In this document: one piece after another, positions 1 to 15,989 of the stretch
How the letters are laid out: the number at the start of each line of letters is the position of its first letter
Numbering within the stretch: position 1 is the first letter of the stretch
Assembly: GCA_028386065.3 (NCBI GenBank)
Contig: JAKUCV010002062.1
Location: 1-64,000 of the forward strand
DNA from: Turnera subulata
Taxonomy: Eukaryota > Streptophyta > Magnoliopsida > Malpighiales > Passifloraceae
Reading direction: 5' to 3'
Length of the DNA stretch: 64,000 bases
Translations under genes and position numbers: made by a program
The notes under the pieces: model-generated
Databases searched by the model: none
What the model saw: the letters and a program-made list of their open reading frames with translations, nothing else
Told to the model about the DNA's origin: nothing

Positions 1-439
1 TTCTTCTTTTTTTCTTTTCTCTCTTTTTCTTTTCTCTCTTTTTCCTCTCTTCTTTCTCTTTTTTTTTTTTCCTCTCTTCCCCTCCACCGGCTGCCTTCCT
101 CTTCCTTTTTATAGACTGAAAAACACTATTAAGCTTGTGATTTACAAATAATGCAATTTGTCTGCATTACGGGCGAATCCGATCCGGACCAGAAAATAAC
201 CGATACCTCCTTAGTTATTTTCCGGTGTGATTTTTCCGAGAAATTCCGAAACCCGAAAAATACCAACTTAGTTCCGAAAAATTCACGGGAAAATCACGAG
301 CGCGGGAAAACTCTCGGTTTCGAAAAACGACTCCCGATTTACCTTGAATTAATTACCCAAGATTAATTCAACAGTAAATCTCGGTAAAACAATTTCTACA
401 GTCCCGGTAAAAATCCAAAATTTTACCCGGGCTGTTACA
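1..439 (-). mobile_element. LTR fragment, same superfamily as the 49.6-52.5 kb LTR
   Basis: CT-rich low-complexity DNA (1-90) leads into a segment that aligns by eye with 52150-52505. Both share the GTCTGCATTA stretch, TCCGGACCAGAAAATAA, CCCGAAAAATACC, AATTACCCAAGATTAATTC and the terminal GGGCTGTTACA. On the minus strand the LTR would start TGTAACAGCCCGGG at 439, a usual plant LTR start. The sequence after 439 does not look like a polypurine tract, so this is probably a solo LTR or the outer end of an element that continues to the left of the window. A 71-codon open frame here is LTR sequence, not a gene. Confidence 0.7.
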
Positions 440-1467
440 GAGAGAGGGCGGTCGGATCGAGCGAGACATTGGCGAGGAAGGAGGCGTGGCGGCGCGGCTT
501 GGCTGCAGGTAACTTCCGGTGGTAGGCATCAGCAGAGCGGCAACTCAGGCGGCGGCGAGAAGCAACCGGGGTGGCGCTGGCCTTCGTCGGCGAGACGACG
601 CAGCTGCAGGTGCGTGCTGCGAGCAAGCAAACAGAGGAAGGCCGATCCGCTGCTCGTCTTGACTCGGCGTCGTCGCTGGGTGAGGGGCGGCAGTTGTAGC
701 TGCAGACGGTGGAACCGCGACTTGGTTGTCGCGCGTGAGGTGGACGACGGCGAGGTGCAGGGAGGAGGAAGGCGGCTGCAGCAGGCGCTCAGCTGCTGGA
801 CGATGTGAGGACGGCGGCGTCGCTGGTGTTGCTCGCGGTGGAGGTCGATGGTGGCTGGTGGTGGTTCTCGGGCGGTGACCGGCAACCCCTTCTTCTTTTT
901 CCTTTTTTTTTTCCGTATCTGTTTCTCTTCTGTTTTCTTTTCTTTTTTTTTTTCTTCCAAGTTTGCAGTGAAGGAAGAAACTGACAGGGGTGATTGCAGG
1001 GAAATGTTGACAGGGAAAAGGAAATGGCACTGGGTGCGTGTGTGTTTTTTTGCAGGGAATGATGGTGAAGATGATGAGGTTTGAGCAGAAATAAACACGT
1101 AGAATCACGTTCAACACAGAGGGAGACATTCTTTCACATGCACACAGGAAAAAGGCGGCTGCATAATTTCAATTATGCAGTCGTGTCCCGTCCGGACCAG
1201 AAAATATCTATAATACCCCTTTGAATTTATTTCTGGCCCGATAATTCGAGGTTAAACATGACTGTTCTCGAGATTTCTGGACCCGAAAAATTCCAACTTT
1301 GGTCCGTAAAATCCGCAGAAAAATCCCGAGCATGGGACAGAGCTCGGTTTTAGAATCCGATGCATAATTTACCCTGAAATAATTACCCAAGATTATTTTT
1401 ACATGGTAAATTACTGTACAAAGCGTTTTACAGTCCCAGTAAAAATACAAATTTCTACCCGAGCTGT
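440..1467 (-). mobile_element. Degenerate LTR-like sequence with GC-rich module
   Basis: 440-880 is GC-rich, 880-960 is CT-rich, and 1147-1467 again resembles the end of the 52.5 kb LTR (TCCGGACCAGAAAATA, AATTACCCAAGATTA, CCCGAGCTGT). The order GC-rich module, CT-rich tract, conserved end is the same as in the 51400-52505 LTR, so this looks like a diverged relative into which the 1-439 LTR was inserted. Several long open frames on both strands come from the GC-rich composition. None resembles a known protein. Confidence 0.5.
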
Positions 1468-1540
1468 TGGTAGCGGAGCTCCAGGACTCCTCTAGTACGG
1501 TGCAAGGTTCGGGGACGAACCTAGCGGAAGCTGGTGGGCC

Positions 1541-1978
1541 TGTGACACCCCGGGGTTTATGAGGGCAGGAAGTATACACCGGTGCCGGGATGGGCATGGA
1601 CAAGGAGCGGCTTCTGGCAGGCTTCTAGACGGAGGGGCACGGGAATGAACCGATCCACACCGGAATAGGAGAGATCCTGAGACTGTGTAGGGATGGGGCA
1701 GCACAGTTAGGGCAATTTCGAGGTTGTACAGGTATGGGACTGTACAATTGAGAATAGTTTAAATGGTTTGCTGGGTACTAACTATATCAACAAGGTGCAC
1801 CTACCTTTTCGGCGCTCATTCCAGAAGAACTCCAAAGTTAAACGTGCTTGACTTGGAGCAATTCTAGGATGGGTGACTTCCTGGGAAGTTTTCCCCGAAA
1901 ACGTGCGAATGAGGACAAAGCATGTTGGAAAGGTCCCGTGTTGGTCTGTAGTGACAGTCGACAAGCCGGGACGTTACA
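1541..1978 (+). mobile_element. Cassandra-like TRIM LTR carrying 5S rRNA sequence
   Basis: The segment starts TGTGACACCCCGGGG and ends CCGGGACGTTACA, so it has TG...CA termini. Just upstream, GTTCGGGGACGAACC and GGTGGGCC look like the pre-LTR motif and polypurine tract of an LTR element in plus orientation. It contains a clear 5S rRNA-derived segment. Plant Cassandra elements are known for carrying 5S rRNA sequence in their LTRs. No target duplication is visible at the two ends, and no second copy of this LTR is in the window. The family assignment is therefore inference from the 5S content and termini. Confidence 0.55.
1770..1900 (+). other. 5S rRNA-derived segment
   Basis: AGAACTCCAAAGTTAAACGT and the GGATGGGTGAC...CCTGGGAAGT block (1867-1889) match plant 5S rRNA as remembered, with one or two substitutions each. 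The A box of the internal Pol III promoter lies at 1836-1847 (AGTTAAACGTGC) and the C box at 1867-1889. The 5' third is much more diverged. It sits within the 1541-1978 LTR, so it is a transposon-borne 5S derivative rather than an rRNA array. Confidence 0.7.
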
Positions 1979-2167
1979 TTAATAAGGAGATTCTGTAAAA
2001 AAATTCAAAGCATTAATATTCATTTTCCTGCAAAAAAAGATTAAAATATATTTAAGAAATTAACATTCATAATTGTATTTGATAGAAAGTATAGAAAAAA
2101 ATAGAATGCTTAATTTAGAGAAACAAAATAACTGTTAATACTATAATAACCTACTGCAAGTACAAAC

Positions 2168-2308
2168 AAAATAAAGAAGAAATAAGAGAGGATGAATGAA
2201 ATAGAAATAGTATCACACACAGATACAGTGACAAAAATCAAACAAAATAAAAGAGGAATAAGAGAGGATGAATGATATAAAAACTATATCACAGATACAG
2301 TGACACAA
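2168..2308 (+). repeat. Two-copy direct repeat, about 70 bp
   Basis: Two adjacent imperfect copies each contain AATAAGAGAGGATGAATGA, then an A-rich stretch, then ACAGATACAGTGACA. Copy one is about 2168-2239 and copy two about 2240-2308. No function is apparent. Confidence 0.6.
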
Positions 2309-2632
2309 AGTAAGCTGCATCACAGTGTCTACACCAGTATTTATATTAATTCTGTGAGAATAAATAAAAATCAAATAAAGAAAAAAATGATAACAAAAAT
2401 CTTATCACAGTTTAATAGAAAGAAGAAAAAAGCCTATAATTCCATTATGTTCAAAAAAAAGAAAAAAAACGAACTATATGGTATATGTTGTATATTATAA
2501 AATAAAAAAATTTATTATGTTTGTTAGCCTATTTTTGTTTTCTGTTTTGAGTTTGTTCTTTTATCTGTAAACTTTAGTTACGGTTCACCTTAAGAAAAAT
2601 TTTATCAGTTTTAGTGATAACAATTTAATAGC

Positions 2633-2829
2633 TTATCTGATAAGACTATAATTCTTATCAGGATTGTTTTTTTAAAAGGATAATATGAAGCTTTACTAAT
2701 CAAATAAATATCTTTATTAGTTTTTATGATAAGCATATACTTATTATCAGTATTGTGTTTTGGTTTATCACCTTTACTGATAAAAAGTATAATTATTATC
2801 AAGATTATTTTTTTAAAAGGATAATATAA
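2633..2829 (+). repeat. Spaced direct repeat, about 54 bp
   Basis: The segment from CTGATAAGACTATAATTCTT to AAAAGGATAATATGAA (about 2636-2689) is repeated with substitutions at about 2776-2829. The core TTTTTTTAAAAGGATAATAT is shared. The two copies are about 140 bp apart. Confidence 0.6.
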
Positions 2830-4628
2830 ATAAAAATCAAACTTGCGTGTGAATTTTTTTTGAACAATTTAGTAGGGAATTCTTTTTAAAAGAGTATAAT
2901 TAAAATCAGGTTACTCTGGATAATTATGTTTGTCATTATGGCCAATCAAACTACACCTACAACCTCTACATGGCAATAAAAGAAGACCCTAGAGCCTCCA
3001 CATGGCAATAAAGCATGACTGCAAAAATCTTATGTGTCAAAACTTGGTGAGGGATACAACTTTAAATATATATAATAGATAGATGGTTAGAGAGTGGAAT
3101 AAAACGAATACATACTGAATGAACAATAATAATAATGATAACAATAAATATAGAAAATAAATAAAGAGTGAGAAATCAAATCTCAACCGTCAAAGTACAA
3201 GAGAGTCGAGTCGCCACCATCCCGTCCATGAAAAAAAAAATAAAAGCCAACTAAATCAAGGCTCAATATCCTACTCAAATCAAAACCTAAATATTTGAAA
3301 CTGCCCAGATCTACATCAACAAGTAGGACAAGAAAAGCAGTAAAAAAGAACAATTTGAAACATGCAAACCCGATACTTATCCATATCATGCTGCACACGG
3401 CAACGGAAGAAGCGAGGATCGCTGCACATGGCAGCGAATCCAACCATGAAGGCACGTTGTCGCAGCGCCACTCACGGTGGATGCGCAACGGCGGCCCGGT
3501 TTTTTGTGCTTGGAACGGGGGCTCGAGCTCGAGGAGGCTGACGGTGGATAGATGAACGCGTCATCGACCACAAAACCACGATGGTGCTGACCCGACGGTT
3601 CACGGTCGGAGTTGAGGTGTGGATGGCGTTAGCTTGCCGTCGCGCTTGCTCAGTGCTCGCCCGCAACTCATCCGTCGTTGGCTGGGGCAGGCGGCGCGAG
3701 TTGCAGTGGCACGATTCGTTCTCGTGTCCGGAGGCACCCGCGGCTGCTGCGGTGGCGTGCGTTGCCGTTGTGTCCTTCTTGGCCGTGGCAGCCTCAGCCA
3801 CCGTTGGTCGCTATTGCAGCTACGACGATAGCGATGCAGCTCCGGTGGGAGTCTCTTCAGGCCATGGCGGGCAGTTACGCGACAGGCTTCTCATGGCGGA
3901 TGGCGATGGCCTTGAGGTACGATCGTTACATTTTGTGTTGGATTTTTGGTTTTGGTTGTGGCAGATCCGTTTTTTAGTTGGTCTTTTGGTTGTGGTTGTT
4001 TGCAGATAACAGGCTTGGATCTTGATTTATTTTTATTGCAATTTTTTTTTCCATTGTAAATTATAACAATGATGTAAAGGCAAAGATTCCATATTTTATT
4101 TCCGTTGTAAGTTATTTTGATTTGCGGATTGTTTTTCAATGTCCATTGTATATAAGGAAGCTTTGTTAAGTGTAATTGATTACTCATCAATAAAAATTGA
4201 GATATTAATAATCCTAAGTATTAAATTAGTGCATTTAGGAGTTAATTCAACATTTTAAATTGTTTTGATTAATGATGAAAAATAAAAAAAACTCAAAATT
4301 TAGAATTTGGTTTACTATTATCACAAACACTATAAAAAAATTATTTTTAATTTTTTCCAATAACAATATTATTATTTCATTTTTTTAATGAATTCGAAAA
4401 TGAAATAAGAGGAAAAAGAGGGATAATATTAAAAAATTCGGGCACGCTGGGACCTCACAGTCCACGTGGCACCTACTGAGTGGGTAACCTTCTAGGGAAG
4501 GTAAAAAGGATAGTTCCTCTAGGGATTTATCAGGTTCAGGGACAAAAAATCGGCCAAAAAAAGAGTAGGGTCAACTCTTGAGAAATCGACAAAGTTTAGG
4601 GACATTAAAAATATTTAACTCGTAACTA

Positions 4629-4716
4629 ATGGCTTGTAGTTCATTGACACTCTTGTGTCAAAAGGGGTGAGGTCTCGGTTCAAGACTTACTGTCCTCGAC
4701 TAGTATAAAAAAAAAG
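4629..4716 (+). mobile_element. tRNA-derived SINE-like element
   Basis: A box-like GGCTTGTAGTTCATTG is followed about 35 bp later by the B-box-like CTCGGTTCAAGACT and an A-rich tail after GACTAGTATA. A clearly related copy lies on the minus strand at 29222-29322. The pairing of Pol III boxes and an A tail supports a tRNA-derived SINE. I see no convincing target duplication for this copy. Confidence 0.55.
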
Positions 4717-4751
4717 TTTCTATAGAATAAACAAAACTAACAGATAATGAT

Positions 4752-5370
4752 GTAATGTAATGGATTATTGAATGTAATTTCCCCATTTATAAATTCTATC
4801 ATTAGATTGGCCCTCCAACAAGAAATAATCATTTTGGAAGGTCATCAAAACTATCTTAAGTGCTTTTGATATTCCTTGGGAGATTTCCTGTCCAAAAACT
4901 AAAAGCTTTCAGTCAATTTTTGTTTTTAGGTTAATACAACTTATGGTAAATGAGACTTCCGAGTCAATAAGAGTGGACTTTGTTGGTTGAGCTTCAGTCA
5001 ACACTCCCCTAAGAATGAGAGTTCGAACCTTACCTGCAAGTGTTCTAGTCTGATGGTTTGCCCTACCCTTAGAATGAGAGAGCCTCCCCTCAACTTATTT
5101 ATTTCTATGATCAAATCTTCTTTGATCCAGATCATTGATTGTAATGAGTTTCTTCAGAGTAAACAAATTTAATTGATCATGATGCAATAGATTATTGAAT
5201 TTAATTTCCCCATCATATGAACAAATTCTATATGCAGATTGGTCCTGTAACAAAATTTTATCATTTTGGAGGGTCAAAACTACTTAAACGCTTTTGATAT
5301 TCCTTCAGGAGATTTCCTGCCCTAAAGCTTTCTGCCAATTAACTCAACTTATCGTAAATTAGACTTCCTA
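4752..5370 (+). repeat. Direct duplication of a roughly 200-bp AT-rich segment
   Basis: About 4755-4965 and about 5185-5365 share the same blocks in the same order: TAATTTCCCCAT, AGATTGG(C/T)CCT, ATCATTTTGGA, CTTTTGATATTCCTT, GGAGATTTCCTG, and AACTTAT(G/C)GTAAAT followed by AGACTTCC. The spacing is about 430 bp. It is an old segmental duplication or a repeated transposon piece. Confidence 0.6.
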
Positions 5371-6137
5371 GCCGGTCTTGTCCTATCTAATCATTAGAAA
5401 AAACATTTGATGCTAATTTGTAAGGGTAAAGCACATTAAACTTCTCATATATGCCACTAAATCTAATGATGGAAATTCTTATATAAAAAAAAAAGACACA
5501 GTAAAATTAAGTACAGGGATGTTGAAAAATTTTGAACCGTGCCATGTAGTTAGTTCCTTGATTAACCTTCCCTTGAAAATGATAAAATACACAAACGATG
5601 ACATTTTTTCATTTTTTCTTGTGAGGGGGAAAAAAAAAGGCGTACTGGACCTCATTGACTTGACCTGGGAATATACAGGTAAAAAAAATCTAAAGGCACC
5701 AGATTTTTATGGCTTGCAGGATCTTATAATACATATTGTCACGGGCCGGGAGTTTTGGAATGCAAATTCCGCCACCAATTGTCACGAGACTTAGAAATTC
5801 CAACAATTGCCCGTGAGGCACTTAGGCAAGAACCCCAATCTCAAGCCTAAGTCAGCCTAAACCCCGCTACCACGCTAGCAAGAGAACACTCGGAAGGTAT
5901 TGGAGGAAAGCAATGTGTATATTAACAACAAAGAATGTTTAAAAGTGTGAGCCCCGTGCTTTTTACAATGGAATTCTCCAATTCCTAACTACACTCTCCA
6001 TCCCCAAATGAGGAGACCCCTCTCCTATATATAGCCCATCCACCTCCTCAATGGATGGCTAGGATCGTGCCTCTAGAATGTTCCACGATCCAATGGCTAA
6101 TATTACAAGCCTAGAATACTCTAGTCTCACCTAGATA

Positions 6138-6150
6138 TTCTAGAACATTC
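6138..6150 (+). promoter_or_regulatory. Perfect three-unit heat shock element
   Basis: The bases TTCTAGAACATTC match TTCnnGAAnnTTC, the binding pattern of heat shock factors. It lies inside the solo LTR. A further GAAnnTTC pair is near 6077 and TTCnnGAA pairs are near 6198 and 6228. Confidence 0.55.
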
Positions 6151-6276
6151 CCCATGGTTCCATATCCTTCCATTAGGTTCCAAGAGGTTCTAGACCTTTC
6201 CAGAACTTCTAGGACCTTCCACCCACTTCTAGAATTCTCTAGAGTCTTCCCCAAGGTTCTAGAGAAATCCACACCC

Positions 6277-6294
6277 TTCTAGAATATTCTAGAA
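6277..6294 (+). promoter_or_regulatory. Perfect four-unit heat shock element
   Basis: TTCTAGAATATTCTAGAA is TTCnnGAAnnTTCnnGAA, four contiguous alternating nGAAn units and a full palindrome. This is a strong predicted heat shock factor site. It is 140 bp from the three-unit site in the same LTR. Confidence 0.6.
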
Positions 6295-6432
6295 CTCTCT
6301 AGTGTCTACCACCACCATCTAGAGAATTTCGCCATTCTCCAGAGAACTCCACACGCTTCTTGCGCATTCCGGGCTTCTCTAGAATCTTCCGCGCAATTCT
6401 TGAGCCCTTGTCGCGCATCGCGTGACACATAT

Positions 6433-9400
6433 ACTACCAAATGCAAAGATTATTCGTGGTCCCTAGCTAAAAGCCGTGATGTAGTAATAGCTTTCTTCGT
6501 TGTTTAGCAACATGATTCTCTTCCCTTCGATCCTTTTTTTTTTTTTTTTTGATAGTCTCCCTTCGATCCATTAATGGGGCCATAGTGAGCACAGCTTTAT
6601 ATCCACAACACTCTTGTACGGAATTGGATCTTCCTTTTATTGTCATTTGACAACATGGATTGAATTTATATATGGAAATCATTGGTTTGAAAATAAAGGA
6701 TTAGAAGATACATAGAAAAAAGTTAACTCTAGAAATAGCTAGAAAGAAAGAGCCCTTTTAACTAACCAGTTCAATTTAACAAACTATGATGAATAACCAA
6801 AGAATTAAAAAATCTAAGAGAGCAACGTTAATCATAAACGTCGTCTATTATAAAATGCATGAACTAAGATGGAAGTTCTAATTAAAAGCTTTTCCAAATG
6901 TGCTATATTGATAAATTCACAAAAAGGTAATTTGGTTATTATTCTTTCCATGTATAGAAAAAAAAAATTGCATCTCAAATTATCCTCAATGACATGAAGG
7001 TGGCCCCAGTGATAATGTGTGACAGTTACAACACAGTACGAAATCAGTATGGACGGACAACACAAGATTCTGATGTTTCAATGACAGAAACAAACTAATA
7101 GTAATTTGATTGTTGAAATAATTTGATTAGTTACTCTTTTGATTGTTGAAGTAATGAATGGGTTACCTCCTCTATTATATATTCACGGGCTTGAGTACTC
7201 TTTTAGTCAGTAAATTTAGTTACTCTATGTCTTTAATTCGAATAGAACTTTAAGAGTTTTTTGTCCACAATAATTTGATGGGTTGTGGATGTATTTGCAA
7301 ATGCCACATTCAACCCAATCAAGTTTAATTAGCTCAATGCTAAATTTGGTAATGCAGTGGCCTCCCACCTCAGAATTAAGAGGTCTCAAACAAATAACTT
7401 GAGCACTTATTACATAAAGGGTTCTTAATTCTTCCTAGAAAGACGTGAATCTTGATTGAGATCAAGTTGTAAAAAACTTGGCCGGAACAAGTTTTTAGTC
7501 AAAACGGTAACGTAAGAGGCCTCTCCTTAGCTTTGTTTGTGTGTGTATAGGGGGGAATACAAGAGAGCTGGTCACCATACAAGAATAACCCTCCATCTTG
7601 TTTTGAATACTTAATCCAAGAAATTGGATCGTTATTGTTCTATTATTAACTGTAATATTCTTGGGACTTATCAGTTATGGAAAAGAGGAGCAATCGAACG
7701 TGGTTTCTTGTAGTTTTTTTTTTTTTTTGAAGAAGTCCATTCTTTCTGGTTCAGTTTATTTTCTTTGGAGGTCTATGTAAAATTCCCAGAACACGTCTTA
7801 ACTTCTTTTTAAGTTTGTCTTTGTCTTAACCTGGTCAAAAAAATACCACCATGTAATAAAAAAGCACACGCGTTATCCAATTCCAATTGTATGATAAGCT
7901 GTTTCATTGGTTTCACGTATTTCTTTCCAAATACTTTCTGTTTTATTTATTGTCGCTGTCCTCCATCATGGCATCAATCTGAACTGGCAATCTCCTCCAT
8001 TTGGACATGAGAAATTAAAGATCATCATCTTAAAATTAAGGAAAAAAAAGGAGGGTTTTCTTTACTTATTGATTAGGACGTGGTGGGTGTTTGTTGTTTT
8101 ATGTGAAGTTGTGGACTCGAAGTAAGGATTGAACAAGACTCGCAATAAAATCTGATTATTTTTTTTTTTTTGAACAATAAAATCTGATTATCTTACATAT
8201 GAGATACGTACGAGAGAGAGAGTTGGATAAGATGGATCTCTTAGTCCAAGTCTTCCCCAAAAAGCAAATCTTGGATAAATGTGAGGAAATTTCAAGGAAA
8301 AAAGATCCAGTAAATGGTCCTTTTTAAAGCAAAAGTCAAGGCGAAAATAAACTAGAAAATCTGCAAATAAAGACCGGTAAAATCTTTAGGTACATTTAGC
8401 TGTCACAATCCTGCCCAATTTCAGACAAGTTCAAGGAACCTTTCCCATTAAGTACTCACTCACCCCCAATCCCCCTTACAAAACAGCACCAAACTAACAC
8501 CTCATCTGAATATTCCACCCCCTATTTTTTCACCTAAGATAAAATAAAAATCTTTACCCCCAAAAACTTTTAGTAGACAGGATTAGATAGATAGAGAGAT
8601 TTTGTAGGATAAACAGAAAAAAACAGAGGATATACTAATGGAAAGGGAGGCACGTCTGTTATGCAAATTGGAGCTGAAAGACAACTCAAATGTGTTAGGT
8701 TTAGGGGGGCGGCAGATAGAACAGGTCTGGCTTCACCCCTAAAAAAAGGAAACACAATTAAAAAAATTAAACAGAAAAAACCAAATATCATATATTATAT
8801 AAACTATAAATTAATTAAAACCCCCTCAAAAAACAAATAAATAAATAAATCCTACCATCATCAGCCTCCTTCCCCTCTTCCTATACTACTTGATTACTAA
8901 AATTTTCTCCTCTCTGCCTCTCTGTCTTTCCCTCTTGCATCACTTTTCCTCTTCATCAACAACACATAGTAACAAAACACGTCTCCGCGTTTCTAAAAAA
9001 AAATAAAATATATTCCGTTTCAGTTTTTGCCTTTTTTTCATCTATCTAACTCCTCGATTCGTATTGGCTTCAAGCGATTGTTTTTCTTCTTCTTCTCGAT
9101 CTGGGTCAGTGGTAATAAATTGGGTTTCTGTTGGGTTTTTGTTTTTCTGGTCAATGTAGCTTGGTTTGTCTCGGGATTTAGGGTTTTGAATTCCTAATCT
9201 CTGGGTGAAGACTTGGAGATATTTCTTTTAGCGGGGGACAGTCAAGGGATGTGATTCCGAATCCTTCCTTTTTGTAGTTCTTTCTAGCAATTTTTTTAGC
9301 TGATTTTTTCCTTTTTTTATTGATCCTTCTCGATTTGGGTCCTATTTTTCGCCCAATCGAGATTGTAAAAAGTCGAGTTTAGGGCAGCTCTAGATTTGGT

Positions 9401-9532
9401 AAATCTGTGGGTTTTGGAGGGCAAAAGTAGAATTTGGGGTTGGTGTGAGATTGTGTTTGGTTAGGAGAGCTGATTGGGTACGATCTGGGTAGGCATAGAA
9501 AGTTGAGCTTGTGGTTTTGGCTGTTTTGAGCA
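6433..9532 (+). other. Intergenic DNA and 5' flank of the CK1-like gene
   Basis: 6433-8800 is AT-rich with no recognisable gene. From about 8860 there are CT-rich tracts (CCTCCTTCCCCTCTTCC, CTCCTCTCTGCCTCTCTGTC, and CTTCTTCTTCTC near 9085), typical of plant core promoters and 5' UTRs. CTGGGTCAGTGG near 9100 could be a donor of a 5' UTR intron ending shortly before the ATG at 9533, but I cannot confirm this. Confidence 0.4.
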
Positions 9533-14657
<5,125 letters not shown>

Positions 14658-15009
14658 TGAGGAGCTGATTCTCGCGAGAAGAGATTGATTGGCTTACACA
14701 TCTAATAATAATAGGTAAATACCCGTCCATGTGAAGAAATGGCAGAAATCTTAAACGTGACTCATGTACATGGGACATTGGCTAATCGCGGCCATTACAA
14801 ATCATTCTATTCCTCCTAAGAACCTGTTCTCTAAACTTCGCGGTTTCTTTTCTTTTCTGCAAGATTTTCTGAGCGGAATACTACGTGTTCTTGTGACACG
14901 TCGTACAAGAAAGAGATGTACGGAATCTATATTTGCTTACAAATGGGACTTGAGTTGTTATAAAATTACGTTTTTATTCATGCCTCTGTGTACTCGAAAT
15001 AATTGTTGG

Positions 15010-15202
15010 TGTTATAAATAACCTGTTTAATGAAGATGTGAAGTGATGGTAGAGGGAGCAGAAGGAAGAAGAAGTTGAGGAAGTGTCGTTTTCAGCTCAG
15101 CACCTTTATTAATTCATTTATTCAGTATATATAGTAAAACACAGATGGATAGGTAGGTGACATAGTTTTTTCAATGACATCCATATTTAACATGTTTATA
15201 AT
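15010..15202 (-). repeat. 3' LTR of the Copia element
   Basis: 193 bp, and it matches 20884-21083 almost base for base apart from small indels such as AGAAGAAG. Both contain GATGGTAGAGGGAGCAGAAG and a TATATATAG stretch. The near identity points to a fairly recent insertion despite the decayed coding region. Confidence 0.85.
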
Positions 15203-15989
15203 ATTCCCTCTTGGATGTTGGGTAGAATACGCTTAGGGAGAGTATTGTCTCATTAAAAATCTTACCAAGAAAAATCCAGTGGGATAAAAATTTGGTGAAG
15301 AGAAAAAGAGTGCAGTGCGTATTCTACTCCCTTTCATTTTGGTCTCTCTTGATTTCTTGGTGTCGTTGCATGCCAATCATCCTTGTCAATTTTTGGTGAC
15401 ATTTGGTGACAGATGCCATGTCCGCTCACTTTTGAAACATCGCTACTTTAATTGGACAGCGTTGGCAGCATTATCTTCATAATTTGTTGTTGGAACATCT
15501 TCCTTGTTTTCTTGCTTTTGTGGTCCCGATAATATAGCAATTTCATGTGTAAAAACGTAGCAGATGTCCGTATGTGCTTTCTGTTGATCAAATAAAGGAT
15601 CTGCATCTGCGAAACCAACTATAATCTCTTCGGATTTACAGGGTTAACATAATACCATATCTGTTATACCCCGAAGATAAGAGCAAAGTTATAGTTTGCC
15701 AATAGGCTTAAATAAAAAACTTCAGGCTTTATGTTACTAGTAATATAAATTGTACTTTGATAGGGTACTTCTGGGTCAATCTAATTCCTTTATGAGATTT
15801 TTCCATCTCAAAACATAGTACGGCATTTGGAAGTCTCTTCAGGAATTCCAATAATATTTAAACAAAATAATGGAACAACACAAGCAATAATAAATCCATG
15901 CGTATACTCATTTATATAATACATATCCAAATTTGGTTCGAACCATGTAAAGATCAAATTATTTTAATTTTGTATATTCCCGGGAATTA

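Larger units (their letters stand above)
1979..4628. other. AT-rich intergenic DNA with a GC-rich island
   Basis: No gene is recognised. 1979-3180 and 4020-4600 are AT-rich and contain short direct repeats. 3400-3990 is GC-rich and open in several frames, the longest being 3581-4009 on the plus strand (142 codons with hydrophobic stretches). Its codons do not resemble any family I know, and it is bordered by AT-rich DNA. It may be a captured or decayed gene fragment. I cannot assign it. Confidence 0.4.
5737..6427. mobile_element. Solo LTR with 5-bp target-site duplication
   Basis: The sequence runs from TGTCACGGGCC to CGCGTGACA, with inverted termini TGTCACG/CGTGACA, and is flanked by CATAT on both sides (5732-5736 and 6428-6432). 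No internal domain is present, so this is a solo LTR left by LTR-LTR recombination, 691 bp long. A CCTATATATAGCCC stretch near 6025 could be a TATA box. The second half is packed with TTCTAGAA-type motifs. Orientation is not certain. Confidence 0.8.

Noticed and set aside
151..366. 71-codon frame similar to the frame at 52222-52431
   Set aside because: Both are the same conserved LTR end read in one frame. The shared amino-acid pattern follows from DNA homology, and there is no gene context.
529..1129. Long minus-strand frames in GC-rich DNA
   Set aside because: Low-complexity Arg/Pro/Ser composition, overlapping frames on both strands, and position in an LTR-like module.
3581..4009. 142-codon GC-rich frame as a gene
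   Set aside because: No family resemblance, no splice or promoter support, and competing frames on both strands. Reported only as a GC-rich island.
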